DNA of 6,194 nucleotides from Oscillospiraceae bacterium (lineage in GTDB: Bacteria > Bacillota > Clostridia > Oscillospirales > Oscillospiraceae): positions 1 to 6,194 of the forward strand of contig JAHHSD010000072.1 of assembly GCA_020025425.1 (NCBI GenBank). Direction: 5' to 3'. The notes below the pieces were generated by a model, which ran no database searches, was not told the origin of the DNA, and worked only from the letters and a program-made list of their open reading frames with translations. Shown piece after piece: positions 6,146 to 6,194 of this stretch. How positions within the stretch are numbered: position 1 is the first letter of the stretch; each line of letters opens with the position of its first letter. The translations under genes were made by a program, and so were the position numbers.

Positions 6146-6159
6146 ACAAAAGTCAGAGC
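6131..6159. repeat. Alternative inverted repeat overlapping the terminator
   Basis: GCTCCGACTTTT (6131-6142) pairs with AAAAGTCAGAGC (6148-6159) at 11 of 12 positions around a five-base loop (TTTAC). The only mismatch is C6135 against A6155. The left arm is also part of the terminator's right arm, so the two hairpins cannot form in the same RNA molecule. A further short copy, TTGCTCC at 6172-6178, can pair with GGAGCAA at 6110-6116. This may be a decayed repeat, or a structured element serving a convergent transcript. Confidence 0.55.
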
Positions 6160-6194
6160 GCACTCATTTTGTTGCTCCTCCTTTCCAAACCGAA
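6153..6194 (-). CDS. Possible C-terminal tail of a convergent gene entering from the right edge (uncertain)
   Basis: On the minus strand one frame is open from the right edge to TGA at 6155-6153 and reads FGLERRSNKMSAL. It would place a convergent gene end close to the tRNA terminator. Thirteen residues are too few to identify a product, and codon choice (AGG, AGT, TTG) is less GC-rich than in the genes to the left. The same bases contain AGGAGG (6182-6177), then ATG (6167-6165), then only three more sense codons. The stretch could therefore be a leader-like mini-ORF, or non-coding. This is a tentative entry. Confidence 0.2.
   Translation of the reverse strand, partial: FGLERRSNKMSAL

Noticed and set aside
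6030..6194. tRNA-Gly as an attachment site for a mobile element
   Set aside because: No repeat of the tRNA 3' end, no integrase and no composition shift suggesting an island are visible; only 89 bases lie beyond the tRNA.

Overview
The window looks like core chromosome from a GC-rich anaerobic Firmicute, most likely a clostridial gut lineage such as Oscillospiraceae. The basis is strong G/C preference at third codon positions, AGGAGG-type ribosome sites, a YitT-family membrane protein, and a stand-alone four-cysteine LUD protein of the clostridial kind. This placement is inference from protein style; no database search was possible. I see no insertion sequence, phage gene, CRISPR array or integration site.

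Layout: five genes lie head to tail on the plus strand with gaps of about 20 to 45 bases. (1) 1-1001: the C-terminal part of a type IIA topoisomerase B subunit (GyrB/ParE type), cut by the left edge. (2) 1022-3265: its A-subunit partner (GyrA/ParC type). (3) 3311-4180: a YitT-family multi-pass membrane protein with a C-terminal DUF2179 domain. (4) 4205-4798: a LUD-domain (LutC-like) protein with a C-terminal four-cysteine motif. (5) 4844-5962: a lipoprotein with two diverged tandem modules and a transglutaminase-like domain whose catalytic cysteine is replaced by serine. A separate unit follows: a consensus promoter (5989-6016), tRNA-Gly(GCC) (6030-6105) and a strong rho-independent terminator (6107-6145). 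The last 49 bases hold alternative pairing with the terminator and, on the minus strand, either the tail of a convergent gene or a four-codon ORF with a good ribosome site.

How the genes work together: the two topoisomerase subunits form one A2B2 enzyme that passes one DNA duplex through another. The A subunit lacks a GyrA box, which argues for a topoisomerase IV-like decatenase or relaxase rather than a supercoiling gyrase. Motif differences in both subunits suggest a divergent clade. The three downstream genes have no obvious link to topoisomerase function. Spacing and the absence of visible promoters or terminators between genes allow one transcript, but the sequence alone does not prove it.

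There is no clear undescribed multi-gene system here. The most unusual items are the serine-for-cysteine transglutaminase-like lipoprotein with its duplicated module, the divergent topoisomerase pair with alanine at the quinolone-contact position, and the overlapping hairpins after the tRNA. No stretch longer than 300 bases lacks a gene.
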